A DNA stretch of 10,587 bases from Planctomycetota bacterium (GCA_029932425.1 JAOZQC010000063.1:1-10587); one strand, 5' to 3'. Positions 1 through 6,528 are shown, counted from the stretch's first letter. Notes: generated by a model not told the origin, from the sequence alone. Numbers and translations are program-made.

Positions 1-387
1 GTCCCCTCCCCGATGCGAGATCGGCGGTGCGGGGGCGGAGACGGGGGGAGGACAGAAGAAGGCCAGCCTCCCCGCGATGTCTCCGGAAATGAAAAATCCA
101 TGCCTGTCAGCGATGTTTCCATCCCGTCCCGCCGTCCCCTCCCCGATGCGAGATCGGCGGTGCGGGGGCGGAGACGGGGGGAGGACAGAAGAAGGCCAGC
201 CTCCCCGCGATGTCTCCGGAAATGAAAAATCCATGCCTGTCAGCGATGTTTCCATCCCGTCCCGCCGTCCCCTCCCCGATGCGAGATCGGCGGTGCGGGG
301 GCGGAGACGGGGGGAGGACAGGAAGAGGCCACGCCTCCCGGCGATGTCTCCGGAAACGGGAAATCCATGCCTGTCTGCGATGTTTCC
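1..387. repeat. 133-bp tandem repeat array, about 2.9 copies
   Basis: Copy 1 (1-133) and copy 2 (134-266) are identical base for base. Copy 3 (267-387) is identical for its first ~54 bases, then carries substitutions and one extra base. The array begins at or before the window edge, so the true copy number is unknown. Within each unit a GCGATGT[C/T]TCC element occurs twice, 36 bp apart (for example 74-84 and 110-120), and the stretch CATGCCTGTCAGCGATGTTT sits in the right half (99-118, 232-251; one mismatch at 366-385). The unit is not a multiple of three, so ORFs across the array shift frame at each copy and are not credible proteins. The right-hand motif recurs elsewhere in the window (7883-7942). 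Confidence 0.95.
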
Positions 388-406
388 GGGTATGGAACCA
401 GGCATG
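366..406. repeat. Inverted repeat over the start of the small membrane gene
   Basis: CATGCCT (366-372) is mirrored by AGGCATG (400-406). A weaker inner pairing TTTCC/GGAA lies at 383-387 and 394-397. The right arm contains the ATG at 404, so in RNA the structure could mask that start codon. The left arm belongs to repeat copy 3 and the right arm resembles an inverted fragment of the same motif. The arm is only 7 bp, so it could be chance. Confidence 0.3.
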
Positions 407-763
407 ATTCGCTGGACGGGGCGGCTCGGTCTGGTGTTGGGAGTCCTCTGCCTCGGGGGAGGGATCCAGGGATTTGTGATGGAGGAGAGCCTGGCCTCGC
501 TCATCGCCGGCCTGCTCGCAGGGTTCTTCCTCGTGCTCGGGGGGTACTGCTCCCTCACCGGGCAGGCGCGGGGCCGGATCCCGATCCTCGTCATCTCCGT
601 GCTCCTCCTCGGCCGGTTCCTGCCCCTCTTCCTGAAGAATCCCGGGAATCTCTGGCCCGCGCTCGCGATCTCCGCCGTCGCCGCCCTCGCCGCCCTCCTC
701 GCGTTGCTCACCCTGGTCGGGAAACCCACTCCCGGGACAGGGGCCGGACCGGAAGCCGGATGA
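404..763 (+). CDS. TMEM14-like small integral membrane protein
   Basis: A 119-residue hydrophobic protein with four predicted membrane segments (about residues 7-26, 31-49, 58-77 and 84-105) and a short polar Pro/Gly-rich tail. The N-terminal half has the pattern GGG-x2-GF followed by ES-x2-SLIAGL-x2-G, which I recognise as typical of the TMEM14 / UPF0136 family. Bacterial members are uncharacterised, and function is unknown here. ATG 404 has AGG just upstream. ATG 392 (adding MEPG) is an in-frame alternative. Reading further upstream would pass into the tandem repeat and is not credible. The start lies only 17 bp beyond the repeat array, so no ordinary promoter is evident. The last 56 bases overlap the 3' end of the convergent phosphoesterase gene. 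Family call is fairly good; role is not known. Confidence 0.75.
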   Translation: MIRWTGRLGLVLGVLCLGGGIQGFVMEESLASLIAGLLAGFFLVLGGYCSLTGQARGRIPILVISVLLLGRFLPLFLKNPGNLWPALAISAVAALAALLALLTLVGKPTPGTGAGPEAG

Positions 764-1505
764 AGCGCACGCGCACCGTCCCGTCCCCCCGGAACTCCCC
801 CCGCAGATAGCCCTTCTCCTCGTTCCCCTCCGCCCGCGCCGTCCGCTCCGTGGCCCCGGGGTAGGCGAGGAGGAGACCGGGCCGGGCCGGGTGGCGGAGG
901 AGCTGCCGCCGGTGGATGTGTCCCAGCGCCCCGTAGTGGAACCCCGCCGGCACGGCGGAGAGGGGGATGACCTCCGGGCCGGCCCGGAAGGTGTACCCCA
1001 CCGGCCCCACCCGGGCTCCCTCGAAGGTCTGGTGGCAGAGCAGCACGTTCACGTCCCCCCGGCCCCGCGGCCACCCCGCCTCCGAGAGGACGGAGGCGAA
1101 CCGGGCCCGCGGCTCCCGGCGCAGGAAGGGGAACCCGTAGATGGAGACCCGGGCCCCCCCGATCTCGAGGGAGAGCCGCGATGCCGCCTCCAGGACGTGA
1201 ATCCGGGGATGCCCGAGCAGGAGCCGGCCCGGCAGTACGGACGTCTCGTGGTTCCCGGCCACGAGGACGACCCGCGCGCCTCCCTCCGCCGCGTCGAGGA
1301 GAAGCCCGGAGCCCTCCGCCACGCGCCGGACGGAAGGCCGGCTCCGCGCGTACATGTCCCCCCCGTGGAGGACGAGGTCCACCTCCCCGCGCCGGGCCGG
1401 GGCCAGGGCGCGGCGGAAGCTCCGGAGGTAGGGATCCCCTCCCCCCCGCGCCGGATGGCGCGCGCCGAGATGGGTGTCGGCCAGGTGGAGGAACCGGATC
1501 GCCAT
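708..1505 (-). CDS. SbcD/Mre11-like metallophosphoesterase (putative DNA repair nuclease)
   Basis: A 265-residue calcineurin-like phosphoesterase with the full set of metal-binding motifs in order: D10-x-H12 (ADTHLG), HGGD with D50, GNHE at 84-87, H158 (LLCHQ) and GHIH at 195-198. A YPGATERT stretch at 215-222 resembles the YPGS-x-ER signature downstream of the GHxH motif in SbcD/YhaO nucleases. These enzymes cleave DNA ends using two Mn/Fe-type ions, normally with an SbcC/AddAB-like ATPase partner. No such partner is visible here, and at 265 residues the protein lacks much of the capping domain of ~400-residue SbcD. ATG 1505 is chosen because the phosphoesterase fold begins at once (RFLHLADTH). 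A GTG at 1535 would add ten residues. No Shine-Dalgarno is seen before 1505, but TATCCT lies 7 bases upstream, so a leaderless message is possible. The gene lies 96 bp downstream of the HTH-EIIA gene on the same strand. A different phosphodiester substrate cannot be excluded. Confidence 0.88.
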   Translation of the reverse strand: MAIRFLHLADTHLGARHPARGGGDPYLRSFRRALAPARRGEVDLVLHGGDMYARSRPSVRRVAEGSGLLLDAAEGGARVVLVAGNHETSVLPGRLLLGHPRIHVLEAASRLSLEIGGARVSIYGFPFLRREPRARFASVLSEAGWPRGRGDVNVLLCHQTFEGARVGPVGYTFRAGPEVIPLSAVPAGFHYGALGHIHRRQLLRHPARPGLLLAYPGATERTARAEGNEEKGYLRGEFRGDGTVRVRFIRLPVRPLSREWVSRPG

Positions 1506-1535
1506 CCGGGGGAGGATACCGGCACCCGGTGACAC

Positions 1536-1556
1536 GGGGGGATCCGCGCCCCCCCC
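1536..1556. terminator. G/C-run hairpin between two minus-strand genes
   Basis: A run of six G (1536-1541) and a run of eight C (1549-1556) flank a 7-base loop, giving a strong hairpin in the 96-bp gap between the HTH-EIIA gene and the phosphoesterase gene. There is no T tract on either side, so a standard intrinsic terminator is not supported. It could act as an attenuator or simply be homopolymer chance in GC-rich DNA. Confidence 0.25.
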
Positions 1557-1601
1557 GCCCTCTCCCCCCCGAGGACGAGAGGCGGACCGAGGGCGGCGGC
1601 G

Positions 1602-2297
1602 TTACAGGGACCGCTCCCGGGCCACGAGGATCTCGCGGGCGGCCTCCGCTCCCGGTGCCTCCCGCAGCTCCTCGAGGATCCCGGGAGTGCTCATCACCCG
1701 TCCGAGGCGGGCCAGCGCCCGGAGATGACCCCGGTCGCTCGTGGAGCAGAGCAGGAAGAAGAGATCGGTGAGAGCGCCGCGGGCATCCCCGAAGGGGATG
1801 CCGCGGGTGGTCATGCCGAAGGCCAGGAGCGGCCGGCCCAGGATGCTGCCCATGGGACGCCGGGGGTGGAGGAAGGCGAGCCCTCCCTCCATGGCGGTGG
1901 GCATGAGATCCTCCCGCTGCCGGACCGCCTCCACCATCCGGTCCGGGTCCCAGAGATGGCCCGTGGCCGCCGCCAGCCCCACCATCTCCGTGATCACCGA
2001 GGTCTTCGTCCGGGCGAGCAGCGGCACCGCCACGGCCTCCGGGAGCAGCAGGACCTCGATGGTGAGTTCCTCGGGCTCGGCCTCCGCCTCGAGCACGCCC
2101 TCGATCCGGGCCACCTCCTCGCTGTCGGAATCGAGGATCCGGTCCTCCAGCCAGTGATGGATCTCCGCCGGAGAGTAGCGCCAGGCCCCTCCCACCCGGC
2201 GGGCGGGGATCTTCCCCCGCTCCGTCATCTTCTTGACCTGGGCTACCGTGAGGTGGAGGTACCTCGCCAGCCCCTCGAGATCGAAGTCGTCCGCCAT
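1602..2297 (-). CDS. Helix-turn-helix protein fused to a PTS EIIA (fructose/nitrogen type) domain
   Basis: A 231-residue protein in two parts. Residues 1-52 look like an excisionase/MerR-type winged helix, with the pattern LxVAQVKKMTERGKIPARRVGGAWRY followed in sequence by AEIHHWL. Residues ~78-230 look like a PTS EIIA type-2 domain (PtsN/FruA-like), with the likely phosphorylated histidine H144 in GLAFLHPRRP and a second conserved-type H191 in a FFLL-x6-HL context. EIIA-Fru/Ntr domains take phosphate from HPr/NPr and, when not attached to a permease, usually regulate. The DNA-binding module suggests phosphorylation-dependent transcription control, which is inference. An AGGTGAG Shine-Dalgarno lies upstream of ATG 2297. 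The gene is divergent from the PdxR-like regulator and could be co-transcribed with the phosphoesterase 96 bp downstream. No sugar permease, HPr or EI gene is visible. Confidence 0.85.
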   Translation of the reverse strand: MADDFDLEGLARYLHLTVAQVKKMTERGKIPARRVGGAWRYSPAEIHHWLEDRILDSDSEEVARIEGVLEAEAEPEELTIEVLLLPEAVAVPLLARTKTSVITEMVGLAAATGHLWDPDRMVEAVRQREDLMPTAMEGGLAFLHPRRPMGSILGRPLLAFGMTTRGIPFGDARGALTDLFFLLCSTSDRGHLRALARLGRVMSTPGILEELREAPGAEAAREILVARERSL

Positions 2298-2368
2298 GGC
2301 TTCTCACCTGCGCGCAAACCGCCATTCTAACCGCTCCGGGCCCGAGTGCCACCCGGGAACGGAGTCCT

Positions 2369-2406
2369 ATTGTCCCATGATATAACCCAGCATGGACCGG
2401 TACAAT
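2369..2406. promoter_or_regulatory. Imperfect inverted repeat in divergent spacer, possible operator
   Basis: ATTGT (2369-2373) and CCATG (2375-2379) are mirrored by CATGG (2391-2395) and ACAAT (2402-2406), with unequal gaps between the paired arms (1 base left, 6 bases right). It lies between the divergent HTH-EIIA and PdxR-like genes and overlaps the predicted minus-strand promoter. MocR/PdxR regulators are known to bind repeated elements in pdx promoter regions, so this is a candidate operator for either flanking regulator. The actual binding factor is unknown. Confidence 0.4.
2377..2405 (-). promoter_or_regulatory. Candidate promoter for the HTH-EIIA gene
   Basis: Read on the minus strand, TTGTAC (plus positions 2405-2400) is followed after 17 bp by TATCAT (2382-2377). 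The spacing is ideal and the -10 matches TATAAT at 5 of 6 positions, but the -35 is poor beyond TTG. Predicted transcription would begin near 2370 and give a leader of about 70 bases before ATG 2297. Confidence 0.4.
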
Positions 2407-2433
2407 CAGACTCGGGCCCAGGACATTCGAAGA

Positions 2434-2462
2434 TTGACAGGGCCCGGCGGCGGATCTATGCT
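2434..2462 (+). promoter_or_regulatory. Strong sigma70-like promoter abutting the regulator ATG
   Basis: A perfect TTGACA (2434-2439), a 17-bp spacer and TATGCT (2457-2462) form a convincing housekeeping promoter. Six C residues separate the -10 box from ATG 2469, so the expected transcription start falls on or next to the A of the start codon. This predicts a leaderless mRNA for the regulator-pdxS-pdxT operon, consistent with the lack of a clear ribosome binding site before 2469. Confidence 0.6.
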
Positions 2463-2468
2463 CCCCCC

Positions 2469-3959
2469 ATGGAGCTTCCCGATCTCACCGCTCCCCCGGG
2501 CGAACGCCGGCCCGTGTACCGGCGCATCGCGGATCACATCCGCGAGCAGGTGCGGTCCGGGGAGCTCGCCGAGGGCGCCCGCCTGCCCCCGATACGGGCC
2601 CTGGCGCGGCAGCTCGGAGTGAACCGGGACACGGTGGCCCTGGCCTACGAGGCCCTCGCCGGAGAGGGGCTTCTCACCGCGGTGGTGGGCCGGGGGACCT
2701 TCGTCCGGACCCGGGAGGACGCCCGGCCCCGCCGTGCGGAGTTCCGGCCCGCCCTCTCCCCCCACGTGGAACGGATCATCACCTTCGAGCGCACGCGGCC
2801 TCCCTTCGGGGGGGCGAGCGGCGTCGCTCCCCTCCACACCCTCATCCCGGATCCCGCCCTGTACCCGGTGGAGCCGTTCCGGAGGGCGTTCAACCGGGTG
2901 GTGGCGGAGCACGGCCCGGACCTCTTCCGGTACGGCGGGCCGGAGGGGCACCCCGCGCTCCGCGAGGTGGTGGCCGGGCGGTTCCGGAGGGTGGGATTCG
3001 CGGTGGAGGCGGGGGACGTGATCCTCTGCCACGGGGCCAGTCAGGGCATCGCCCTGGCCGTCCGGCTCTTCGCCACCGCGGGAGACGCCGTGGCGGTGGA
3101 GGACCCCACCTACATGAACGTGCTCGTCACGCTCCTGGGCCTCGGGATCCGGGCGGTGCCCGTACCCATGCGGGACGGCGTTCCGGACCTCGAGGACCTG
3201 GGCCGGGCGCTCGCCCGGCCGGAGGTGAAGGCGTTCTACACCATCCCCACCTTCCACAACCCCCTCGGGACCACCACCCCGGTGGGACACCGGCGGGAGG
3301 TGCTCGAGACGGCGGCCCGCCACGGGAAGCCCGTGATCGAGGATGCCTTCGAGATGGATCTCCGCTACGACGGGCGGCCGGTCCCCCCCCTCGCGGCGCT
3401 GGACGGGAGCGGCCTCGTGGTCCATCTCTACTCGTTCTCCAAGTCGCTGTTCCCGGGCATCCGGATCGGTTCCGTCACCGCACGCGGCCGGGCCCGGAAG
3501 GGGCTCCTCGCGCTGAAGCTCGCCACCGACATCTCCGACTCGATGCCGCTGCAGGCGGCGCTGGCGGAGTTCGTCGCCTCCGGCGGATACGACCGCCACC
3601 TCGGCCGGCTGCGGACCGCACTCCGCGAGAGAAGGGACGTCATGCTCGGGGCCCTCGCGGAGCACCTCCCGGAGGGAGCGACCTGGACGCGGCCCGAGGG
3701 GGGATACCAGGTGTGGGTGGACGTGGGCTTCCCGGTCGACACCCGGGAGCTCCTCTCCGAGGCGGTGCGGGCCGGAGTGCTCTTCGTGCCCGGATCGCAC
3801 TTCCTCGTGGACGGGGGCGCCTCGCGCGGGCTCCGGCTCACCCTGGCCCAGTGCGGGCCGGGGGAGATCCGGCGCGGCGTGCGCGCGCTGGGGGAGATCG
3901 TGAAGAAGAGGCGGGCCGCGGGCCGGGAGGACCGGCCGCCCGTGAATGTTCATCTGTAA
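2469..3959 (+). CDS. MocR-family (GntR/aminotransferase) transcription regulator, PdxR-like
   Basis: A 496-residue two-domain regulator. Residues ~13-82 form a GntR-type winged helix (YRRIADHIREQVRSGEL; LPPIRALARQLGVNRDTV; GRGTFV). Residues ~120-480 form a fold-type I aminotransferase domain with a PLP lysine at K325 in YSFSKSLFPG, N264 in HNPLG, D292 in IEDAFEMD, and Y215. MocR proteins bind PLP as effector; PdxR members activate pdxST and repress themselves. The adjacency to pdxS (15-bp gap, same strand) supports this role. Most described pdxR genes are divergent from pdxST, while here regulator and targets share one transcription unit, implying autoregulation of the whole operon. ATG 2469 is chosen because the winged helix begins shortly after it and the promoter -10 box lies six bases upstream. 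An in-frame ATG at 2346 would start far upstream of the promoter. Another MocR specificity cannot be ruled out. Confidence 0.9.
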   Translation: MELPDLTAPPGERRPVYRRIADHIREQVRSGELAEGARLPPIRALARQLGVNRDTVALAYEALAGEGLLTAVVGRGTFVRTREDARPRRAEFRPALSPHVERIITFERTRPPFGGASGVAPLHTLIPDPALYPVEPFRRAFNRVVAEHGPDLFRYGGPEGHPALREVVAGRFRRVGFAVEAGDVILCHGASQGIALAVRLFATAGDAVAVEDPTYMNVLVTLLGLGIRAVPVPMRDGVPDLEDLGRALARPEVKAFYTIPTFHNPLGTTTPVGHRREVLETAARHGKPVIEDAFEMDLRYDGRPVPPLAALDGSGLVVHLYSFSKSLFPGIRIGSVTARGRARKGLLALKLATDISDSMPLQAALAEFVASGGYDRHLGRLRTALRERRDVMLGALAEHLPEGATWTRPEGGYQVWVDVGFPVDTRELLSEAVRAGVLFVPGSHFLVDGGASRGLRLTLAQCGPGEIRRGVRALGEIVKKRRAAGREDRPPVNVHL

Positions 3960-3974
3960 AGGAGGGCGAAGGTC

Positions 3975-4892
3975 ATGGTGGAGCGGAGCGAGGACAACGG
4001 GAACGACCGGCTCACGTCCGAGTCGCTCGAGCTGAAGGTGGGTCTCGCCGAGATGCTGAAGGGAGGGGTCATCATGGACGTGACCTCCCCCGAGCAGGCG
4101 AAGATCGCGGAGGATGCGGGCGCGGTGGCCGTCATGGCCCTGGAACGCGTGCCCGCCGACATCCGCAAGGAGGGCGGCGTGGCGCGGATGACCGCGGTGG
4201 AGATCATCGAGGCCATCCAGGAGGCGGTGTCGATCCCCGTCATGGCCAAGGTCCGCATCGGCCACTTCGCGGAGGCCCGGATCCTGGAGACCCTCGGCGT
4301 CGACTTCATCGACGAGAGCGAGGTTCTCACTCCCGCCGACGAGGAGCACCACATCGACAAGTTCGCGTTCAAGTCGCCGTTCGTCTGCGGAGCCCGGGAC
4401 CTGGGAGAGGCCCTGCGCCGCATCGCGGAGGGTGCAGCCCTGATCCGCACGAAGGGCGAGGCGGGAAGCGGGAACATCGTGGAGGCCGTGCGGCACCTCC
4501 GGGCGGTGACGGGGGAGATCCGCGCGATCCAGGCTCTCCGGGAGGACGAGCTGGTGGCGAAGGCCAAGCGGCTGGGGGCCCCCCTGGCGCTCGTCCGGTA
4601 CGTCCACCGGCACGGGAAGCTGCCCGTGCCCAACTTCGCGGCGGGAGGCATCGCCACCCCCCCGGACGCGGTCCTCTGCATGGCGCTCGGCGCGGAGTCG
4701 GTGTTCGTGGGTTCCGGCATCTTCAAGAGCGAGGACCCGCCCGCCCGGGCGCGGTCCATCGTCCACGCCACCACGCACTGGCAGGAGCCCGAGGAGGTCC
4801 TCCAGGCCTGTCGCGGCCTCGGCAAGGCGATGGAGGGGCTCGAGATGGCGACCCTCGCGGAGAGCGAGCGCCTGGCCCACCGGGGCTGGTGA
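3975..4892 (+). CDS. Pyridoxal 5'-phosphate synthase subunit PdxS
   Basis: A 305-residue (beta/alpha)8-barrel synthase subunit of normal length for PdxS/SNZ. It condenses ribose 5-phosphate, glyceraldehyde 3-phosphate and ammonia to give PLP; PdxT supplies the ammonia. Recognisable residues are D35 (GVIMDVTSPEQA), the first Schiff-base lysine K92 (MAKVRIGH) and the second lysine K160 (IRTKGEAGSGN), each 11 residues later than the B. subtilis D24/K81/K149. The phosphate-site stretch FAAGGIATPPDA and VFVGSGIFKSEDP are intact. A strong AAAGGAGG (3958-3965) precedes ATG 3975 by 9 bases and overlaps the regulator's stop codon, suggesting translational coupling. The stop overlaps the pdxT ATG by one base (TGATG). 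Confidence 0.98.
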   Translation: MVERSEDNGNDRLTSESLELKVGLAEMLKGGVIMDVTSPEQAKIAEDAGAVAVMALERVPADIRKEGGVARMTAVEIIEAIQEAVSIPVMAKVRIGHFAEARILETLGVDFIDESEVLTPADEEHHIDKFAFKSPFVCGARDLGEALRRIAEGAALIRTKGEAGSGNIVEAVRHLRAVTGEIRAIQALREDELVAKAKRLGAPLALVRYVHRHGKLPVPNFAAGGIATPPDAVLCMALGAESVFVGSGIFKSEDPPARARSIVHATTHWQEPEEVLQACRGLGKAMEGLEMATLAESERLAHRGW

Positions 4893-5578
4893 TGGCGAGG
4901 ATCGGCGTCCTCTCCATCCAGGGGGACTACGAACGGCACGAGCAGGCCCTGGAGCGGATCGGGGCCTTCCCCGTGCGCGTGCTCCGGGCCGCGGACCTGG
5001 CGGGGCTCGACGCCCTCGTGCTCCCCGGGGGGGAGAGCACCACCATCGCCAAGGGGCTCACCCGCCTTTCCCTCTGGGATCCCATCCGGGAGTTCGCGGC
5101 TTCGGGCCGGCCCCTCATGGGGACCTGCGCGGGAGCGATCCTGCTCGCGAGGGAGTCCGAGAACCACCCCGTGCCCACGCTCGCGCTCCTCGACGCCCGG
5201 GCCGTGCGCAACGCCTACGGAACCCAGGTGGATTCCTTCGCGGCCCCCGCGGACCCCGATTCGGCCCCCGGTTTCGCGGGACTGCGGTGCGTCTTCATCC
5301 GGGCGCCGGTCCTCACCGACCTGGGGTCCTCGGTCGAGACCCTCGTCAAGGTGGAGGGCCGGCCCGTCCTGGTCAGGCAGGGGAACGTCCTCGCCTGCAC
5401 CTTCCATCCCGAGCTGACGGAGGACACCCGGGTCCACCGCCTCCTGCTCTCGACGTCCCGGGAAGAGGGGTCCTCATGGACCGGCAGATCCACATCTGGA
5501 ACATCCACTCCCACATCCTCGCCCGGACCCTCGACGACTTCGAGGGCGCCGACTGGTGGTTTCGGCCGAACGGCATGA
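4892..5578 (+). CDS. PLP synthase glutaminase subunit PdxT, with a C-terminal extension
   Basis: A class I-type glutamine amidotransferase that releases ammonia from glutamine and channels it to PdxS. The catalytic triad is visible: C79 in GTCAGAILL and H172/E174 in TFHPELTEDTRVH. PGGEST (45-50) and RNAYG-x-QVDSF (106-116) are family features; the usual Arg in RNxxGRQ is Thr111. PdxT is normally ~185-200 residues and should end soon after the HPEL-T-x-D-T-R-VH segment. Here the frame stays open to residue 228, adding ~36 low-complexity Ser/Thr/Pro/Gly residues (about 193-228) that overlap the DinB-like gene by 103 bases in another frame. The tail looks like readthrough after loss of the ancestral stop, or a sequencing indel near 5450-5475. 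The start is coupled to pdxS by TGATG. Confidence 0.93.
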   Translation: MARIGVLSIQGDYERHEQALERIGAFPVRVLRAADLAGLDALVLPGGESTTIAKGLTRLSLWDPIREFAASGRPLMGTCAGAILLARESENHPVPTLALLDARAVRNAYGTQVDSFAAPADPDSAPGFAGLRCVFIRAPVLTDLGSSVETLVKVEGRPVLVRQGNVLACTFHPELTEDTRVHRLLLSTSREEGSSWTGRSTSGTSTPTSSPGPSTTSRAPTGGFGRTA

Positions 5579-5952
5579 ACCCCGCGATCTGGATCCTGGG
5601 CCACGTCCTCCGGGAACGGAAGCTGTGCGCGAACCTCCTCGGGATGGAGGAGCCGATCACCCCGCGGGACGATCTCTTCGACCGGGGCACGCGGCCGGAA
5701 GACCTTCCCGGGGATCTCGAGGGAGCCGTCCTCCTGGACGAGTTCGCGGAGCTCCACCCGCGCTTCACCGGGCACCTCGAACGGATGGGGCCCGAGGACC
5801 TGGCCCGGGGGATCGAGGTGGAGTTCCCGGCCACCCCGAAGACGAGGCAGGGGGCCAACCAGTTCCTCCTCATGCACGAGGGTTACCATCTCGGCCAGCT
5901 CGGCGCGCTCCGCGTGATGGTGGGCCGGGGATCCTGGATGGATCGTCCCTGA
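5476..5952 (+). CDS. DinB/YfiT-like four-helix-bundle protein (putative metal-dependent enzyme)
   Basis: A 158-residue protein with the DinB-superfamily spacing of three histidines: H43 (NPAIWILGHVLRERK) and the pair H134/H138 (LLMHEGYHLGQL). This triad binds a divalent metal in the family, which includes thiol-dependent transferases (bacillithiol, mycothiol, maleylpyruvate isomerase type) and many members of unknown role. The substrate here cannot be read from sequence. A purine-rich AGAGGGG lies 5 bases before ATG 5476. The ATG sits inside the pdxT tail, so the gene is probably translated from the pdx transcript. No clear intrinsic terminator follows the stop. Confidence 0.85.
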   Translation: MDRQIHIWNIHSHILARTLDDFEGADWWFRPNGMNPAIWILGHVLRERKLCANLLGMEEPITPRDDLFDRGTRPEDLPGDLEGAVLLDEFAELHPRFTGHLERMGPEDLARGIEVEFPATPKTRQGANQFLLMHEGYHLGQLGALRVMVGRGSWMDRP

Positions 5953-6090
5953 CCGCCGCCGGGTCTCCGGGCGTCCGGGGCGGGCGCGGGGGAGCGTCGG
6001 CCAGCGCAGGTGCGGACGGCCCCCTCTCCGCCGCCCCCCTCCCCACCCGGCCCCTCCTTCCCCGCCGGATCAACCGCGACGCGCGGATGT

Positions 6091-6145
6091 GCGGTGGAAC
6101 CCGGCGGCGCGGGCAGGCCCGTCTCCGGGGGAGGTGTTCCACCGC
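6091..6145. repeat. 10-bp perfect inverted repeat with internal hairpin
   Basis: GCGGTGGAAC (6091-6100) is mirrored exactly by GTTCCACCGC (6136-6145). The 35-base interior contains a small GGG-CAGG-CCC hairpin (6111-6120). The predicted stem is stable but there is no T tract for termination. It lies 139 bp past the DinB-like stop. It may be a structured RNA element, a transposon remnant or a protein site. Confidence 0.5.
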
Positions 6146-6522
6146 GCGGGCCGCCCGCGGCCGGACGGCGACGGGCGCGCCCGTGGTGTCTTTCTTCACC
6201 GGGGGAAGCACATCCTCCCCCGCCGGCCCGGTCCCCCGGCCGCCCCCTCCTCGCCTTCCGGCGGCGGGCGGCGGCAGCGCCCGCGCCCGCCGAATCTCCG
6301 GGCCGCGCGAAGATCCGGGAGGTCGGCACTACGAACCCCGGGGGAGGTCACGGCGTGTCCGCGAGCTTCCGGATCGACGCTCCGGGGATCCCCGGCGGTT
6401 CCCGCCCCGGTCAGGCGGCCGGCAGGGACGGAGCCCCCGGGATCGGGAAACCGGGCGCGCAGCGCACCCATCCCGGTCGAACCCCCCGGACCACAAGATT
6501 CCCCGGCGCGGACGGCCGGGCG

Positions 6523-6528
6523 TAAGAT
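6523..6528 (+). promoter_or_regulatory. Possible -10 box before the membrane-anchored His protein gene
   Basis: TAAGAT lies 46 bases upstream of ATG 6574 in otherwise GC-rich DNA. No good -35 box is seen 16-18 bp upstream, so this is only suggestive. Confidence 0.25.

Noticed and set aside
1..387. CRISPR array
   Set aside because: Units are 133 bp and identical across their length, with no unique spacers and no cas genes; this is an ordinary tandem repeat.
77..403. N-terminal extension of the small membrane protein through the repeat array
   Set aside because: The 133-bp unit shifts frame at each copy and the extension is repeat-encoded; the family begins at the first membrane helix after 404.
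2346..2468. Upstream ATG 2346 as the start of the PdxR-like gene
   Set aside because: It lies before the strong promoter at 2434-2462 and adds 41 residues unlike any GntR domain start.
2406..4880. An 824-codon open frame on the minus strand
   Set aside because: It is antisense to the clearly recognisable PdxR-like regulator and pdxS; its translation is His/Arg/Gly/Pro-rich without domains. Long antisense frames are expected in GC-rich codon usage.
3950..5437. A 495-codon minus-strand frame
   Set aside because: It is antisense to pdxS and pdxT, both with intact catalytic motifs, and has no recognisable domain.
6425..6500. tRNA-like sequence around GGTCGAACC
   Set aside because: The T-loop lacks the usual GTTCGAA spacing and no acceptor or anticodon stems can be matched.
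6010..6525. Possible protein genes in the 620-bp spacer on either strand
   Set aside because: Overlapping frames are all low-complexity Arg/Pro/Gly/Ala without ribosome sites or domains.
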